Shown: piece after piece, positions 8,152 through 18,270 of the stretch
How positions within the stretch are numbered: the first letter of the stretch is position 1
How the letters are laid out: the number at the start of each line of letters is the position of its first letter
Translations under genes and position numbers: made by a program
Notes under the pieces: generated by a model
What the model was told of the DNA's origin: nothing
The model's input: the letters and a program-made list of their open reading frames with translations, nothing else
Database searches by the model: none
Assembly: GCF_048066175.1 (NCBI RefSeq)
Contig: NZ_JBLTXA010000008.1
Coordinates: 124,001-188,000, forward strand
Direction: 5' to 3'
Length of the DNA: 64,000 bases
Source: Niveispirillum fermenti
Lineage (GTDB): Bacteria; Pseudomonadota; Alphaproteobacteria; Azospirillales; Azospirillaceae

Positions 8152-9249
8152 ATGAGCGCCATGGAAACCGAAACCGTTCAGCGCGCCGCCCCCGAACGCC
8201 CCCGCCAGGGGCCGGTCGGCTGGATGCGTGCCAACCTGTTTTCCACCTGGTACAACAGCTTGCTGACGCTGCTGATCCTCTATCTGCTGTTCAGGCTGGT
8301 GCCCGGCGTGATCGACTGGCTGCTGGTCAGCGCTACATGGGATGGCGACGCCGCCGCCTGCCGCGCCGCCGGCGGCGCCTGCTGGGCCTTCCTGGCGGAG
8401 AAATGGCGCTTCATCCTGTTCGGGACCTTCCCCGATGACCAGCACTGGCGGCCGACGCTGGCCATGCTGTCCATCATCGGCATGCTGGTCGTCTCGGCCG
8501 ACCGCCGGGTCTGGGGCCGGCCGCTGGTCTTCATCTGGGCCGGTGGCATGGGGTTTGCCGCGCTGATGATGTTCGGCGGGGTGCTGGGGCTGGATTTCGT
8601 GCCGACCTCGCTATGGGGCGGTCTGCCGCTGACGCTGGCCCTGTCCGTCGTGGGGCTGGCGGCCAGCTTCCCGCTGGGGGTGCTGCTGGCCCTTGGCCGC
8701 ACGTCGGAACTGCCCGTGCTGCGTGCCCTGTCGGTGGTCTATATCGAGCTGATCCGCGGCGTGCCGCTGATCTCCATCCTGTTCATGGCGTCGGTGATGC
8801 TGCCGCTGTTCCTGCCGGCCGGGGTGTCGATCGACAAGCTGCTGCGCGCCCAGATCGGCATCATCCTGTTCGCCGCCGCCTATGTGGCGGAGGTGGTGCG
8901 CGGCGGCCTGCAGGCCATCCCCAAGGGACAGGTGGAGGCGGCGAAGGCACTGGGCCTCGGCTACTGGCAGCGCCAGCGGCTGATCGTGCTGCCCCAGGCG
9001 CTGGCGCTGGTCATCCCCCCGCTGGTCAACAGCTTCATCGCCACCTTCAAGGATACGAGCCTGGTCATCGTCATCGGCCTGCTGGACCTGCTGTCCACGG
9101 CCAAATCGGCGCTGACCGATCCGGCCTGGCGCGGCTTCTACAAGGAAGCGTACCTGTTCGTCGGCCTCATCTACCTGCTGTTCTGCTACGCGCTGTCCCG
9201 CTACAGCCGGTATCTGGAAACCGTCCTCGGGCAGGGGAGGCGGCGGTGA
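8152..9249 (+). CDS. aapM: Amino-acid ABC transporter permease AapM
   Basis: Second permease subunit (365 aa), partner of AapQ in the heteromeric channel. It carries multiple membrane helices and the EAA motif EAAKALGLGYWQRQRLIVLP. The start codon follows the aapQ stop after one base, so translation is probably coupled. A second in-frame ATG three codons later is possible. Confidence 0.92.
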   Translation: MSAMETETVQRAAPERPRQGPVGWMRANLFSTWYNSLLTLLILYLLFRLVPGVIDWLLVSATWDGDAAACRAAGGACWAFLAEKWRFILFGTFPDDQHWRPTLAMLSIIGMLVVSADRRVWGRPLVFIWAGGMGFAALMMFGGVLGLDFVPTSLWGGLPLTLALSVVGLAASFPLGVLLALGRTSELPVLRALSVVYIELIRGVPLISILFMASVMLPLFLPAGVSIDKLLRAQIGIILFAAAYVAEVVRGGLQAIPKGQVEAAKALGLGYWQRQRLIVLPQALALVIPPLVNSFIATFKDTSLVIVIGLLDLLSTAKSALTDPAWRGFYKEAYLFVGLIYLLFCYALSRYSRYLETVLGQGRRR

Positions 9250-9304
9250 CGCGCGATCATCACGACGCCATGACCGCCCGCGCCCCCGACACGGAGTTGA
9301 GCGA

Positions 9305-10048
<744 letters not shown>

Positions 10049-10100
10049 TGAAATGACCGGCCGGCCTTTGCCCCCTGCGGGCTGTTGCCGGCCGCGGGGG

Positions 10101-10556
10101 TCATCGCCCGTCGGCCAGGACAGGGCCATCCGCGTGCCGGGCAAAGGCCATGCGCAGGACCTGCTTCAGCGGCTCCCAGGACACCAGCGCCTCGCATTCC
10201 TCCAGGCCGGCCCAGCGCGCGTCCAGCGCATCGTCGCCGGCCACGGGTTCGCCCGCCTGCCAGTCGGCCTCCACATCCACGATGGTGTAATGGAACAGCA
10301 GGGCGCCGGCGGCGTCATGCACGATATTGTCCACGGCGGTCAGGATGGACCGGGCGCGGGCCGTGACGCCCGTTTCCTCCAGCACCTCGCGTTCCGCCGC
10401 CTGGAACAGCGTTTCCCCCAGTTCCTGGCTGCCGCCGGGCAGTGACCATTCGCCATGGCCCGGCGGCTTGCCCCGCCGGATCAGCAGCACGCGCGCCTGT
10501 TTCCAGACCAGGCAGCCGACGCCGACGCGGGGATGGGTCAGGAGGGCGACGGACAT
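10101..10556 (-). CDS. Nudix hydrolase
   Basis: Hydrolase of nucleoside diphosphates linked to another group (151 aa). The complete Nudix box GX5EX7REUXEEXGU is present as GSQELGETLFQAAEREVLEE followed by TG (about residues 42-63). The small fold and the HYTIVDVEADWQAGEP segment resemble the ADP-ribose/NADH-type group, but the substrate cannot be fixed from sequence. It is convergent with aapP, with no operon partner. Confidence 0.88.
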   Translation of the reverse strand: MSVALLTHPRVGVGCLVWKQARVLLIRRGKPPGHGEWSLPGGSQELGETLFQAAEREVLEETGVTARARSILTAVDNIVHDAAGALLFHYTIVDVEADWQAGEPVAGDDALDARWAGLEECEALVSWEPLKQVLRMAFARHADGPVLADGR

Positions 10557-10834
10557 GGCAATTCCCTGCGGGATGGTCGGATGATGAGGCGTTGACCCGC
10601 ATCAAGGCGGCGGGCCGGCACCGATCCTATCCTGATGCCGCCTGCCGGACGGAGGGGATTTGCGACATGGCGACCATCCCCTGATCCATGCCCGCCCGAT
10701 ACCGGGAACGGCCACCTGCCGGACGGGCAATCCGGCGCTGACGGCCATCGGGCTGGACATGGGGGAACGGATGCGTCACGACTATGTCATAACGGATGCT
10801 GCATCAAAAACAGGCAGCCATGGGGGAGGAAGCA

Positions 10835-11287
10835 TTGACCGCCAGCCTGACCGAACAGGTCGAGGCGCTTCGGCGTCTGCCCCTGTTCGCGGGGATCGAA
10901 CTGTCCAAGCTGAAGCTGCTGGCCTTCACCGGCGAGCAGCAGTGCTTTCCTGACGGCACCACGCTGTTCCGTCAGGACGAGCCGTCGGATGCGGCCCATG
11001 TCATCCTGTGCGGCCGGGTCGATCTTTTGCTGCACGGGGCTGGCGGCGCCGTCCATCGGATCAGCCATGACGGGTCCGGCATCATCGGAGAGGTGGGTAT
11101 CCTGTGCGGCCGGCCGCGCATGGCGACGGCCCTGGCCGTGGGCGATGTCATCACGCTGCGCATCGAGCGGGAGGCGTTTTTCCGGCTGATGGACGAGTTC
11201 CCGCAAATGGCCGTGCCCATGCTGCGCGATCTGGCGCTGCGCCTGGAATTCACGACGCGGGAATTGAGCAGGGCCAATAGCCTATGA
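10835..11287 (+). CDS. Cyclic nucleotide-binding domain protein without DNA-binding domain
   Basis: About 150 aa made almost entirely of one cNMP-binding beta-roll. The phosphate-binding cassette GEVGILCGRPRMATA keeps the Glu and Arg that hold the cyclic phosphate. It ends in a short helix (RLEFTTRELSRA) with no HTH, so it is a stand-alone sensor rather than a Crp/Fnr regulator. I chose the TTG at 10835 because GGGGGAGG sits five bases before it. ATG codons at 10820 (5 residues longer) and 10796 lack such a site. A class III cyclase lies 1.6 kb downstream. Confidence 0.78.
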   Translation: MTASLTEQVEALRRLPLFAGIELSKLKLLAFTGEQQCFPDGTTLFRQDEPSDAAHVILCGRVDLLLHGAGGAVHRISHDGSGIIGEVGILCGRPRMATALAVGDVITLRIEREAFFRLMDEFPQMAVPMLRDLALRLEFTTRELSRANSL

Positions 11288-11384
11288 CCCCTTGCCCTCC
11301 CCCTCATCCGACCGGATGACTATCGGTATCCGGCCTAGTTTGGCATAAGAATGGGACTGCGAACGACCATTGGAAGCCTGAACC

Positions 11385-12854
11385 ATGGCCCGTCTGACAC
11401 GCCTTCTGCCCCGCCTTGCGCCCGTCATGCTGCCCCTGTGGCTGGCCGCCTGCTCCACGAATCCGGTCACCGGCGACCGGCAGTTCACGGCCCTGATGCC
11501 CCCCGAACAGGAAGCCGCCATCGGTGCCCAGCAGCATCCCGAAATGCTGAAGGAATTCGGTGGCCGGTACGAGGATGCGAAGCTTCAGGCCTATGTGGAC
11601 CGGCTGGGACAGCAACTGGCGGCCAGGACCGAGGTGCCGGGCACGCGCTACACCTTCACGGTGCTGGACAGCCCCATCGTCAACGCCTTCGCCCTGCCCG
11701 GCGGCTATGTCTATGTCAGCCGCGGCTTGATGGCCCTGGCCAACAGTGAGGCGGAACTGGCCGGCGTGGTCGGCCACGAGATCGGGCACGTCACGGCCCG
11801 CCATTCGGCCGACCGCTATGGCCGCGGCGTGCTGGCCCAGGGCGGGGCGCTGCTGGCCGGCATCCTGCTGGGCCAGCAGGCGGGTCAGGTCGCCCAGTCC
11901 GGGGCACAGGTCGCCCTGGCCGGTTTCAGCCGCAGCCAGGAGCTGCAGGCCGATAATCTGGGCATCCGCTACATGACGGCTGCGGGCTACGACCCGCGTG
12001 AGATGGCGGGCTTCCTGTCTTCCATGGGCCGCCATGCCCAGTTGGAGGCGCTGCTGGCCGGCCAGCCGGGCCGGGCCGACCAGTTCAGCTATCTCCAGAC
12101 CCATCCGCCCACGGGCGACCGCGCCGAGCGGGCCACGGCCGCCGCCGCCCAGATGGGCGGCGCCAACCTGCTGGTGCGCCAGAGCGAATATATGCAGGCC
12201 ATCGATGGCATGATCTATGGCGACAGCGCCCAGAACGGCTTCGTGCGGGGGCGGGTCTTCGCCCATCCCGGCATGGATTTCCGGTTCGAGGTGCCGGACG
12301 GCTTCCGCCTGCTGAACAGCGACCAGGCGGTGATCGGGCTGGGGCCGGAAGGATCGCAGATCGTCTATTCCCAGGGCCAGGCCGATGGCGCCTACAGCGC
12401 TGCCGATTATATCGCCAATGCCTGGGCCAAGGGTGTGCAGCTGGGCGAGTTGCGGTCCCTGACCATCGGCGGGCTGCCCGCCGCCACGGCCGTGACGCAA
12501 TTGTCGGGACAGTCCGGCCCCGCCTTTGCCCGTCTGGTCGCCATTTCGGCGGGAACGGCCGGGCGCTACCACCGGTTCCTGCTGTCCAGCCCGCCGGCCC
12601 TGGCCAGCCGGCTTGATCCCGGCTTCCTGGACACGGCCAACAGCTTCCGCCGCCTGACCGCGGCGGAGAAGGCGGGCCTGAAGCCCTACCGGATCAAGGT
12701 CGTGCAGGTGAAGCAGGGCGAGCGGGTGGCCGATTTCGTGGCCCGCATGCCGCTGAAGGACCATGCGGACGAACGGTTCCGCGTCCTGAACAACATTCCG
12801 CCCGGCACGGAGCCCCGGCCCGGCGTGTGGGTGAAGACCATTGTCGAAGGGTAG
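11385..12854 (+). CDS. M48 family metalloprotease, lipoprotein
   Basis: Zinc protease of 489 aa with a lipobox (LAAC, Cys at about residue 23), so probably anchored to the outer membrane facing the periplasm. It resembles BepA/YfgC-like proteases that help outer-membrane protein quality control. Zinc site: HEIGH (about residues 131-135) and the third ligand Glu in SRSQELQADNLG. After the protease domain (to about residue 270) comes an uncharacterised C-terminal part that ends in a LysM-like stretch (VKQGERVADFVARMP, VLNNIPPG). Confidence 0.88.
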   Translation: MARLTRLLPRLAPVMLPLWLAACSTNPVTGDRQFTALMPPEQEAAIGAQQHPEMLKEFGGRYEDAKLQAYVDRLGQQLAARTEVPGTRYTFTVLDSPIVNAFALPGGYVYVSRGLMALANSEAELAGVVGHEIGHVTARHSADRYGRGVLAQGGALLAGILLGQQAGQVAQSGAQVALAGFSRSQELQADNLGIRYMTAAGYDPREMAGFLSSMGRHAQLEALLAGQPGRADQFSYLQTHPPTGDRAERATAAAAQMGGANLLVRQSEYMQAIDGMIYGDSAQNGFVRGRVFAHPGMDFRFEVPDGFRLLNSDQAVIGLGPEGSQIVYSQGQADGAYSAADYIANAWAKGVQLGELRSLTIGGLPAATAVTQLSGQSGPAFARLVAISAGTAGRYHRFLLSSPPALASRLDPGFLDTANSFRRLTAAEKAGLKPYRIKVVQVKQGERVADFVARMPLKDHADERFRVLNNIPPGTEPRPGVWVKTIVEG

Positions 12855-12905
12855 GACGGGGCCGGCAGTTGCCGGCCTTCGCCCTCTCCTGTACCGTCCG
12901 CGGCC

Positions 12906-14831
12906 ATGAAGACCCTTCTTCCCCTTCCGCGATGCGAGGAGACGACGGCGTGCAAAGGCCGCTGGCGTCTGCCGATCACCGCCGTCATGACGCTGGGCTT
13001 CGGCGGGCTGATGCTGGCCGCCGTGGCCAGCGTCTTTCTGCTGGGGGTGCAGACATCGGGCCGCAACACCTATAACCTGCTGAACGACAAGGCCGAACTG
13101 GCCATGAACATGGCCGAGGCGCGGGTGCGGGCCCAGTTGGACCCGGCCCAGGCCCAGGTGGATTACCTCACCTCGATCCTCAGCACGGGCGAGATGTCGA
13201 TCGACGACACCGACCGGATCGAGGCGCTGCTGCGCGGTGCCCTGGCCTCCACGCCGCAGGTCGCCGGCATCGGCGTCCTGCGGGCCGATGACCACCAGTT
13301 GCTGGGGGCGGCCCGCGTCGGGGACACCGAATCGGCCTTCGACATGGACAAGGTGAAGGATGCGCCCGTCATCCTGGCCGATGTGCTGCGGACCGGCTCG
13401 GCCCATTGGCTGGACCCGGTCTGGGCCGACGAGATCGAAACGACGGTCATGCCGGTGCAAGGGCCTCTGCGCCGGGACGGGCAGTTCCTGGGGGCCGTGA
13501 TGTCGGCCGTGGGCTTCAACGGCCTGTCGCGCTTCCTGCGCGATACGGACAAGGATATGGGCCTGTTCAGCTTCATCCTGTTCGATGACCGCTATGTGCT
13601 GGCCCATCCGGCGCTGGCGGAAAGGCGGTTCGATTTCGCCGCGGTGGAGAACCGGCCGCCCCTGCCCACGCTGGAGGAGGTGGGGGACCCGATCGTCTCG
13701 GCCATCTGGTCCGTCGTGGGGCCCGACGGGATCGGCACGCCCCTGGCCAAGTGGAATGCCGGCAAGAAGGTTGAAACCCGCATCAGCGAACGCCGCGCGG
13801 ACCTGCATTTCCGCCAGGCCAAGGTGGACGGGGTCAATTATTTCTACCTGCTTCGCTCCATCTCCGATTATGGCGAGCATCCCTTCACGCTGGTCGTCGC
13901 CATGCGGGAAGAGGATATGGACAGCGAGATCGACCGGTTCCAGCACCTGCTGGTCGTGGGTTTCGTCATCCTGATCGTCTCCGTGCTGGTGGCCATGGCC
14001 CTGGGCAAGATGATCAGCCGGCGCATCCGGCTGCTGTCGGGGGCCGCCGTGGCCCTGCGCGACCTGGATTTCGCCAATGTCCCGCGTCTGCCCGACAGCC
14101 GGTTCCGCGAGGTGGCGGACGCTGCCGCCGCCTTCAACGCCATGGTCAGCGGCCTGCGCTGGTTTGAGACCTATGTGCCCAAGTCGTTGGTGCTGCGCCT
14201 GATCCGCCGCGACGCGACCCAGGCCGAAATCCCGTCGGAGGAACGGGACGTGACCGTGCTGTTCACCGACATCAAGGGGTTCTCCGCCATGGCGGAGAAG
14301 ATGTCGCCCCAGGATACGGCGGAATGGCTGAACCGCCATTTCACCCGCATCGCCGCCTGCATCGAGGCGGAGGGCGGCACCGTGGACAAGTTCATCGGTG
14401 ACGCCGTCATGGCCTTCTGGGGCGCACCCGACGACCAGCCCGACCATGCCGCCCGCGCGCTGCGGGCCGCCCATGCCATCGCCCATGTCGTGGCGGAAGA
14501 AGCGGCCGAGGCGCAGGCAGCCGGCCGTCCGCCCGTCTGCCTGCGCGTGGGCGTGCATTCCGGCCCTGTCATCGTGGGCAATATCGGCGCTTCCACCCGC
14601 ATCAACTACACCATCGTCGGCGACACGGTGAACACCGCCGCCCGGCTGGAAGCGCTGGGCGGGGAGATGATGGAGGACGAGTGCTATGTCGTGCTGGTCA
14701 GCGACGACACGGTGCGCGCCGCCGGCACCTGTGCCGTGGACATGCCGCTGACGGCGATCGGGGCCTTTTCCCTGCGTGGCAGGCGGGCCCTGGTCGATGT
14801 CTGGCGGCTGGTCGTGCCGGACGGGGAATAG
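12906..14831 (+). CDS. Membrane sensor class III adenylate/guanylate cyclase
   Basis: Cyclase of 641 aa. Order: TM1 (about 22-46), an extracytoplasmic sensor region of about 290 residues (Cache-like), TM2 (about 345-365), a HAMP-like linker, then the catalytic domain from about 445. Metal-binding Asp residues lie in VTVLFTDIKGFS and FIGDAVMAFWG. The Lys of DKFIGD fits the adenine-recognising position, favouring cAMP as product. RINYTIVGDTVNTAARLE is the conserved transition-state region. No response domain is attached. The nearby cNMP-binding protein may be a reader of its product (inference). Confidence 0.9.
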   Translation: MKTLLPLPRCEETTACKGRWRLPITAVMTLGFGGLMLAAVASVFLLGVQTSGRNTYNLLNDKAELAMNMAEARVRAQLDPAQAQVDYLTSILSTGEMSIDDTDRIEALLRGALASTPQVAGIGVLRADDHQLLGAARVGDTESAFDMDKVKDAPVILADVLRTGSAHWLDPVWADEIETTVMPVQGPLRRDGQFLGAVMSAVGFNGLSRFLRDTDKDMGLFSFILFDDRYVLAHPALAERRFDFAAVENRPPLPTLEEVGDPIVSAIWSVVGPDGIGTPLAKWNAGKKVETRISERRADLHFRQAKVDGVNYFYLLRSISDYGEHPFTLVVAMREEDMDSEIDRFQHLLVVGFVILIVSVLVAMALGKMISRRIRLLSGAAVALRDLDFANVPRLPDSRFREVADAAAAFNAMVSGLRWFETYVPKSLVLRLIRRDATQAEIPSEERDVTVLFTDIKGFSAMAEKMSPQDTAEWLNRHFTRIAACIEAEGGTVDKFIGDAVMAFWGAPDDQPDHAARALRAAHAIAHVVAEEAAEAQAAGRPPVCLRVGVHSGPVIVGNIGASTRINYTIVGDTVNTAARLEALGGEMMEDECYVVLVSDDTVRAAGTCAVDMPLTAIGAFSLRGRRALVDVWRLVVPDGE

Positions 14832-14949
14832 GCGGCATCACCCGACGGGTCCGGCCGCCGCGCCATTGCGCGCTCGACTTCGCGGGGCCGACCCGTCACG
14901 CTGCCGGCGGTTTCCTTCCCCAACCAGTGCGAACCCCGGGGGGCCGTCC

Positions 14950-16530
14950 ATGTCGCGCTGTCTTGCCCTGCTGCTGTTCTGCCTGGCCCTTGCCCTGCCG
15001 CCGGCGGCGGCGGAGACCGTATTGCGGCTGGGGAACGGTCCCGACAGCGAGAGCCTGGACCCGCACCGCGCCGTGGGCGCCGGCGACAGCCGTATCCTGA
15101 CGGCCCTGTTCGAGGGGCTGCTGACCCCGGACGCGGCGGGCCGCATGGTGCCGGGGGCGGCGGAAAGCTGGACCGTGTCGGATGATGGCCTGACCTATAC
15201 CTTCATCCTGCGTGCCGATGGGCGCTGGTCGGATGGCAGCCCCGTGACGGCTGCGGATTTCGTCTATTCCTGGCGCCGTGCCGTGGACCCCGCCACCCGG
15301 CCGCTGTTCGCGGATTTCCTTTATCCCGTGCTGAATGCGCAGGCGGTGGCCGCGGGGCGGATGCCGCCCGAAGCGCTGGGCGTGGCGGCCCTGGATATGC
15401 GCAGCTTCCAGGTGCGGCTGGCCGCGCCCAAGCCCAATTTCACCGATTATCTCTATCACCGGGCCACATATCCCGTGCATCCGCCCTCGGTGGCGGCGCA
15501 TGGGGACGGGTTCGCGCGGGCCGGCCACCTGGTCTCCAACGGTCCCTACCGGCTGGACAGCCAGCGGCCGCAAAGCCATGTCGGCGTCGTGCGCAACCCG
15601 CATTTCCATGATGCGGCCTCTGTGGCCTTCGACAAGGTGTTGTTCTTCACCACGGAGGACGGCCAGGCCGAACTGCGCCGGTTCCGGGCAGGCGAACTGG
15701 ACATCACCGAAACGGTGCCGCCCAGCCAGCTCGATTGGGTGCGGGCCCATCTGGGGGATGCGTTGCGGCTGGCCCCGCGCGCCGGCATCAATTTCATTGC
15801 CCCCAACATGCGGGTGGAGCCCTGGAAATCCAACCGGGCGCTGCGGCTGGCCCTGTCGCTGACCATCGACCGGGAGACGATTGCCGGGCGCATCCTGCGC
15901 GATGGCGACCCCGCCCACAGCTTTGTGCCGCCGGGCCTGCCCGACTATGACCCCGCCCTGCCCGTCCAGGCCGGGTGGACGCAAGGCGCACGCGACGCCC
16001 TGGCCCGGACCCTGTTCGCCCAGGCCGGCTACGGCCCGGACCGGCCGCTGACGGTCAATCTGCTCTACCCGACGGGGGAGATGAACAAGCAGATCGCCGT
16101 GGCCGTGGCGGCCCGCTGGCAGTCGGTGCTGGGCGTGCGCACGCAACTGGAGAACCAGGAATTCAAGGTGGTGATGGGCCGGGTACGCGACGGGTCCTAT
16201 CCCGGTCTTGTCCTGCGGCAATGGTTCTGGGTTTTCCCGGAAAAATATCTGGAGATCCTGCGCACGCGCGAGCAGCATAACGGCAATGGCTATGCCAGCC
16301 CCGCCTTCGATGCCGCCATGGCGGCGGCCGATGCCGCGACGGACCGGGCCGGCATGGCCCGCGCGTTGCGCCGGGCCGAGGCGCTGATGCTGGATGACGC
16401 CGCCCTCATGCCCGTGCTGTTCGCCACCAGCCGGCATCTGGTTGCCCCCCGGATCGGGGGATGGGTGGATAATCTGCGCGACAGCCACCCCGTGCGCCAT
16501 CTTGCACCGCAAGAAGTTGCAAAACCCTGA
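14950..16530 (+). CDS. Peptide/oligopeptide ABC transporter substrate-binding protein (SBP_bac_5)
   Basis: Periplasmic solute-binding protein of 526 aa, OppA-like. It has a Sec signal peptide (CLALLLFCLALALPPAAA), then VLRLGNGPDSESLDPHRAVG, the family motif LTYTFILRADGRWSDGSPVTAADFVYSW and LRLALSLTIDRETIA. The start MSRCLALLL opens on the signal peptide; an ATG 174 bases upstream would overlap the cyclase. No permease or ATPase genes are next to it, so it is an orphan receptor or shares a remote transporter. Confidence 0.87.
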   Translation: MSRCLALLLFCLALALPPAAAETVLRLGNGPDSESLDPHRAVGAGDSRILTALFEGLLTPDAAGRMVPGAAESWTVSDDGLTYTFILRADGRWSDGSPVTAADFVYSWRRAVDPATRPLFADFLYPVLNAQAVAAGRMPPEALGVAALDMRSFQVRLAAPKPNFTDYLYHRATYPVHPPSVAAHGDGFARAGHLVSNGPYRLDSQRPQSHVGVVRNPHFHDAASVAFDKVLFFTTEDGQAELRRFRAGELDITETVPPSQLDWVRAHLGDALRLAPRAGINFIAPNMRVEPWKSNRALRLALSLTIDRETIAGRILRDGDPAHSFVPPGLPDYDPALPVQAGWTQGARDALARTLFAQAGYGPDRPLTVNLLYPTGEMNKQIAVAVAARWQSVLGVRTQLENQEFKVVMGRVRDGSYPGLVLRQWFWVFPEKYLEILRTREQHNGNGYASPAFDAAMAAADAATDRAGMARALRRAEALMLDDAALMPVLFATSRHLVAPRIGGWVDNLRDSHPVRHLAPQEVAKP

Positions 16531-16595
16531 ATTTTTCATGCAAAAACCGCTTAACCCATTGAGCTTTTGTCCGAATTCGGCGAGCCTGACAGGGT

Positions 16596-18131
16596 ATGAA
16601 CCGACGGACTGGGGGCAGGCGCATGGGCGCTGGTGGCTGGCGGTTGTGGGCGTCGGGGACTTTGCGCGCGGTGACGGACCTGTTCCTTCCCGCCGTGATG
16701 CGCCAACCCGGCTTTGACGAGAAGCAACTGCTGCGTGCCCGCGCCTTCATCCGCGTGACGCTGCTGATCCATGTCGGGCTGCTGGTGCTTTACGCCGTCT
16801 GGGCCGTCCGGCAGGGGCCGTTCGACCCCGTCAGCCTGGCCTGGGCCGGCTATGCCGCCATCCTGGGCGTCAATCTGGTGCTGGTGCGCCTGACGGGCCG
16901 GTTTCACGAGGTGACGATCGCCAACAACCTGGCCGGGCTTAGCCTGATCGCCATGCTTCTGCATTTCACGGGCGGCATCGCGTCGCCGCTGGTGCCGCTG
17001 TTCCTGATGGGGGTGGCAACGACGGGGAATTTCGGGGGCAACCGGGCCATCCTGGTCTTTTTCGCCGGCTTTATCGCCGTCATCGCCGGCACCTATGGCT
17101 GGCAGCTTTACACGGGCAGCCATGCCGATGATGTCCATAGCCGATTCGCTTTCCTGCTGACGGCCGTGGTGCTGCTGGTCCTGGCCAACCTGTCGTCGCA
17201 ATCGGCCCGCACCAAGACGCGGCTGATGCTGCAACGGGCGCGTGATGCGGCCATCGACGGCCGTCGCAAGGCGGAGGAGGCCCGCGCCCAGGCGGAGCGC
17301 ACGCTGGACGAGCTGCGCGCTGCCCAGGCCCAGATGATCCTGCAGGAGAAGATGGCCAGCCTGGGCGGCATGGTGGCCGGCGTCGCGCACGAGGTGAACA
17401 CGCCCGTGGGCCTGGCGGTCACCGGTGCTTCGCAACTGAAGACGGAGACGGCGCGCATCATGGCGCTGGCGGCGGAAGGCAAGCTGCGGCGCAGCACCTT
17501 CGACGAGTATCTGACCGTGGTGGACGAGCTGGCCGGCCTGATCGAGAAGAATGCCGTGCGCGCGGCGGAACTGATCCAGTCCTTCAAGGAGGTGGCGGTG
17601 GACCAGTCGTCCGATGCGCGCCGCCCCTACGACCTGCGCGCCTATGTGGCGGAGGTGCTGGCCAGCCTGTCGCCGCGCGTGCGCCGGGCCGGGCACCGGG
17701 TGGAGATGGCGGTGCCCGAAGGCATCGAAATGGACGGCTATCCCGGCGCCATGGCGCAGATCGTCACCAATCTGGTCATCAATTCCATCATGCACGCCTA
17801 TCCGGGCGAACGGGCCGGGGTGATGCGCCTGTCGGCCCGCCTGCTGGAGGATGGGCGGGTGGAGATGACCTATGGCGATGACGGCCAGGGCATTCCGCCC
17901 GATCTGTGGCCGCGCATCTTCGAACCCTTCTTCACGACACGGCGCGGCACGGGCGGGTCGGGGCTGGGGCTGCATCTTCTGTACAATATCGTGACGGTCC
18001 GCATGGGGGGAACGGTGCATGTCGGCGCCTCGCCGCAGGGCGGGGCGCTGTTCACCCTGGTCTTCCCCCGGGTTGCGCCGGGCAGCCGGTCAGCCCAACA
18101 GCAAGCGGCACCTGTTGTCCATCGGCCATGA
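16596..18131 (+). CDS. Sensor histidine kinase (orphan)
   Basis: Membrane histidine kinase of 511 aa. The N-terminal half has about five or six membrane helices (residues 50-200). A coiled coil (about 205-250) and the phospho-acceptor in GVAHEVNTPVG (His near residue 265) follow. The HATPase domain shows NLVINSIMHAY (N box), DDGQGIPPD (G1) and GTGGSGLGLHLLYN (G2). The H-box HEVNTP places it with HK4-type kinases. No response regulator is adjacent. Its signal is unknown. An alternative start nine codons in is possible. Confidence 0.88.
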   Translation: MNRRTGGRRMGAGGWRLWASGTLRAVTDLFLPAVMRQPGFDEKQLLRARAFIRVTLLIHVGLLVLYAVWAVRQGPFDPVSLAWAGYAAILGVNLVLVRLTGRFHEVTIANNLAGLSLIAMLLHFTGGIASPLVPLFLMGVATTGNFGGNRAILVFFAGFIAVIAGTYGWQLYTGSHADDVHSRFAFLLTAVVLLVLANLSSQSARTKTRLMLQRARDAAIDGRRKAEEARAQAERTLDELRAAQAQMILQEKMASLGGMVAGVAHEVNTPVGLAVTGASQLKTETARIMALAAEGKLRRSTFDEYLTVVDELAGLIEKNAVRAAELIQSFKEVAVDQSSDARRPYDLRAYVAEVLASLSPRVRRAGHRVEMAVPEGIEMDGYPGAMAQIVTNLVINSIMHAYPGERAGVMRLSARLLEDGRVEMTYGDDGQGIPPDLWPRIFEPFFTTRRGTGGSGLGLHLLYNIVTVRMGGTVHVGASPQGGALFTLVFPRVAPGSRSAQQQAAPVVHRP

Positions 18132-18270
18132 TGCAGCGCAATAATGCGGTTGTGGCGGGGCTGTCATGGACCCGTTGCTTGCACCGGCCAGCCGCTTCCG
18201 CCTAAGCTTCCGGGCGGAGGAATTGTCCGGGTCCCGGGGACCGGACGGCGAGATTTCAAGGAGAGGAACC

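Noticed and set aside
11304..14558. 1084-codon open frame on the minus strand
   Set aside because: It is antisense to the M48 protease and cyclase genes and only reflects high-GC codon bias; its translation is rich in Gln, His, Gly and Arg with no domain motifs.
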